Source: Odoribacter sp. UBA944
GTDB taxonomy: Bacteria; Bacteroidota; Bacteroidia; Bacteroidales; Marinifilaceae
Assembly: GCA_002293375.1 (NCBI GenBank)
Contig: DBDA01000007.1
Coordinates: 3,221 to 10,400, forward strand
DNA length: 7,180 bases
Direction: 5' to 3'
Shown here: one piece after another, positions 6,048-7,180 of the stretch
Position numbering within the stretch: the stretch's first letter is position 1
Layout: each line of letters begins with the position of its first letter
Position numbers and translations under genes: made by a program
The notes under the pieces: generated by a model
Databases searched by the model: none
What the model saw: only the letters and a program-made list of their open reading frames with translations
What the model was told of the DNA's origin: nothing

Positions 6048-6281
6048 ATGGGAACAGCACTGGACAAACAGACGAGCGATAAGGTGAGCTTTATCACCTT
6101 TATCATTCCGCGATTCGCAGAATCGTACAAAATGAACGTGCGTGACGCATACCTCTACCTCAAAAAATACGGCGGATTGGAATACCTGATGGAACACTGG
6201 TGGGCGTTGCACACAGACAATCCGTTTTGGGCAGTGCGCGACATGTACGAAATTTGCCATCAAAACGGGGGAGCGCGCTGA
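6048..6281 (+). CDS. DUF3791 protein, probable antitoxin of the pair
   Basis: Small soluble protein of 77 aa. The block YLKKYGGLEYL (37-47), then His50, WWALHT (51-56) and a terminal Asp-rich helix with CHQNGG (70-75) are the recognisable core of DUF3791. That family is typically found directly upstream of DUF3990 genes. The start at 6048 is preferred over the longer open frame from 5826 because it follows the promoter at 5994-6024 and an AAAGG. The stop overlaps the next start by one base (TGATG), so translation of the two is coupled. The antitoxin role is inferred from gene order and size; it has no recognisable DNA-binding motif. Codons 11-19 can fold into a hairpin (6078-6104). Confidence 0.85.
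   Translation: MGTALDKQTSDKVSFITFIIPRFAESYKMNVRDAYLYLKKYGGLEYLMEHWWALHTDNPFWAVRDMYEICHQNGGAR
6267..6273 (+). promoter_or_regulatory. Ribosome binding site of the DUF3990 gene
   Basis: GGGGGAG lies 7 nt before the ATG at 6281, inside the last codons of the DUF3791 gene. It is the strongest Shine-Dalgarno-like site seen in the window and, with the TGATG overlap, fixes the start of the DUF3990 gene at 6281 over the upstream in-frame ATG at 6200. Confidence 0.6.
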
Positions 6282-6964
6282 TGAAAGTTTATCACGGCAG
6301 TTACATGACAATAGACGAAATCGACCTGGCGAAGTGTGATATCGGCAGAGATTTTGGACAGGGGTTTTATGTGACCAAAATCCGCGAACAGGCCGAAATA
6401 CGGGCACAGCGCAAAGGGAAATACTACCGGCAGACAGGTGCGGTTACCGAGTTTGAATTCAACGAGAATGCGTTCCTCTATTTCCACCTGAAGACGCTTC
6501 GTTTTAACGGTTACGATGACCATTGGCTTGACTTCGTGGTAATGAACCGCAACACGGCGTTGCCCCAACCGACTCACGATTACGATATAGTTGAAGGCCC
6601 CGTGGCCGATGACAAGATCGCCACACGCATCAACAATTATCTGAAAGGCGAGGTTTCCCGCGAGCAATTCCTCGGAGAGTTGAAATTTGCAGGGTCAACA
6701 CACCAGATATGTTTCTGTACCGGGCGCTCGCTTCAGATGATAGAAAAGGTACCAGGCGGCGGGAATTTGGAGTGGCACATCACCAGGATAGGCGAGCCGC
6801 TCGTCGAACGCCTGATGCTCGACGCGGCTATGAACGCGGAAAAAGCAACTGACGTTTTCTATACCTCCGAGACTTTCGCGCGCCTTGCCGACGAAAGCAC
6901 CGGCCTTTATCAATGCCCGTGGGAAGAGATATACGCGATGCTCCGGGCTGAATTGAAGATTTGA
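6281..6964 (+). CDS. DUF3990 protein, ADP-ribosyltransferase-like probable toxin
   Basis: Soluble protein of 227 aa. The N-terminus has VYHGS (3-7), DIGRDFGQGFYVT (20-32) and the following Gln/Ala-rich helix, the pattern by which DUF3990 is recognised. It resembles the His and Tyr blocks of ADP-ribosyltransferase folds (His5, Tyr30). A THQICFCTGRSL block (140-151) sits where such proteins carry their third catalytic element, with Gln142 as the candidate, which is inference. The C-terminal tail, about 180-227 (AMNAEKATDVFYTSETFARL, then STGLYQCPWEEIYAML), looks like a separate helical segment of unknown role. It is coupled to DUF3791 by a 1-nt overlap. NAD-dependent modification of a host or phage target is plausible but not shown; no signal peptide or membrane segment is seen. 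Confidence 0.85.
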   Translation: MKVYHGSYMTIDEIDLAKCDIGRDFGQGFYVTKIREQAEIRAQRKGKYYRQTGAVTEFEFNENAFLYFHLKTLRFNGYDDHWLDFVVMNRNTALPQPTHDYDIVEGPVADDKIATRINNYLKGEVSREQFLGELKFAGSTHQICFCTGRSLQMIEKVPGGGNLEWHITRIGEPLVERLMLDAAMNAEKATDVFYTSETFARLADESTGLYQCPWEEIYAMLRAELKI

Positions 6965-7050
6965 GACCGATCCTGTTACCAAATGCTATCTCCCGGCCAA
7001 TCGCTTTCTACTTATCCATTTGCAAGCTTCCGGCCCTTTTCCGTAAGAGA

Positions 7051-7180
7051 AATTCTATTTCAACAACAAAATTTCAGCAGCAACATTTCTAAACTGAGGC
7101 ATAGACATACCCAAATCAGCATTAACGTAAGTCGGATCACAAACCAGATACTTCTCACCATTCACCGTAAAATAATCGCC
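7051..7180. repeat. Direct repeat, right copy (130 bp, cut by the window end)
   Basis: Matches 5664-5793 at 129 of 130 bases with one synonymous difference at 7114. The match still holds at the last base, so the repeat probably continues outside the window. Confidence 0.97.
7055..7180 (-). CDS. 3' end of a transglutaminase-like protein gene (partial)
   Basis: The last 41 codons of a minus-strand gene that enters from beyond the right edge: DYFTVNGEKYLVCDPTYVNA, then LGMSMPQFRN and the terminal LLLK before TAG. CDPTY would carry the Asp of a transglutaminase-like triad. The visible protein is identical to the end of the headless fragment at 5668-5940. This may be the functional, full-length copy, but the window cannot show it. 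It converges on the DUF3990 gene. The 90-bp gap at 6965-7054 holds no clear terminator hairpin or other feature. Confidence 0.65.
   Translation of the reverse strand, partial: GDYFTVNGEKYLVCDPTYVNADLGMSMPQFRNVAAEILLLK

Noticed and set aside
5941..6060. 5' extension of the transglutaminase-like fragment to the ATG at 6060
   Set aside because: This part runs antisense through the DUF3791 promoter and leader and shows no family sequence; taken as chance open frame.
6260..6982. Minus-strand open frames over the DUF3990 gene
   Set aside because: Shadows of the real plus-strand gene, without domains or expression signals.
1..7180. CRISPR array, tRNA, rRNA, insertion sequence or integrase
   Set aside because: No regularly spaced short repeats, no tRNA-like cloverleaf, and no transposase or recombinase motif were seen on either strand.

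Overview
The window looks like chromosome of a Bacteroidales bacterium (Bacteroides or Parabacteroides type; genus tentative). Three things point there: the galactose operon layout, the lack of strong Shine-Dalgarno sites at most starts, and four promoters that fit the Bacteroidetes TTTG / TAnnTTTG consensus (three exact, one with an imperfect upstream box).

Left part, 1-3771, minus strand: a three-gene galactose uptake and activation operon, galM (aldose 1-epimerase), a FucP/GluP-type sugar transporter and galK (galactokinase). A promoter at 3739-3771 lies upstream, a 6-bp inverted repeat (3689-3707) sits in the galM leader, and a GNRA-capped hairpin at 44-71 ends the transcript. The transporter would import galactose, GalM would supply the alpha anomer and GalK would phosphorylate it. 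No galT or galE is in the window.

Middle part, 3790-5654, minus strand: an orphan AAA ATPase with a C-terminal DUF4143 nuclease-like domain, with its own promoter and terminator. Upstream is a minimal nucleotidyltransferase (MntA type) whose HEPN partner survives only as a 60-codon remnant. That remnant has lost its N-terminal part, and its RX4HXY motif reads R-NRII-D-T-F. The nucleotidyltransferase keeps all its visible catalytic residues, so it looks like an antitoxin without its toxin.

Right part, 5664-7180: a DUF3791-DUF3990 gene pair on the plus strand. It has a perfect promoter, a 1-nt stop/start overlap and an ADP-ribosyltransferase-like second protein, so it is a probable toxin-antitoxin or defence module. 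It is flanked by two copies of the 3' end of a gene with a C-terminal transglutaminase-like (His-Asp) segment. The shared part is 130 bp with one synonymous difference. The left copy is a headless fragment; the right copy runs off the window and may be the intact gene. This suggests that the module arrived with, or between, a duplicated gene end. No integrase or transposase is visible.

The most interesting material is the accessory stretch 5000-7180: two small toxin-antitoxin-like loci side by side, one decayed and one intact, with a gene-end duplication around the intact one.
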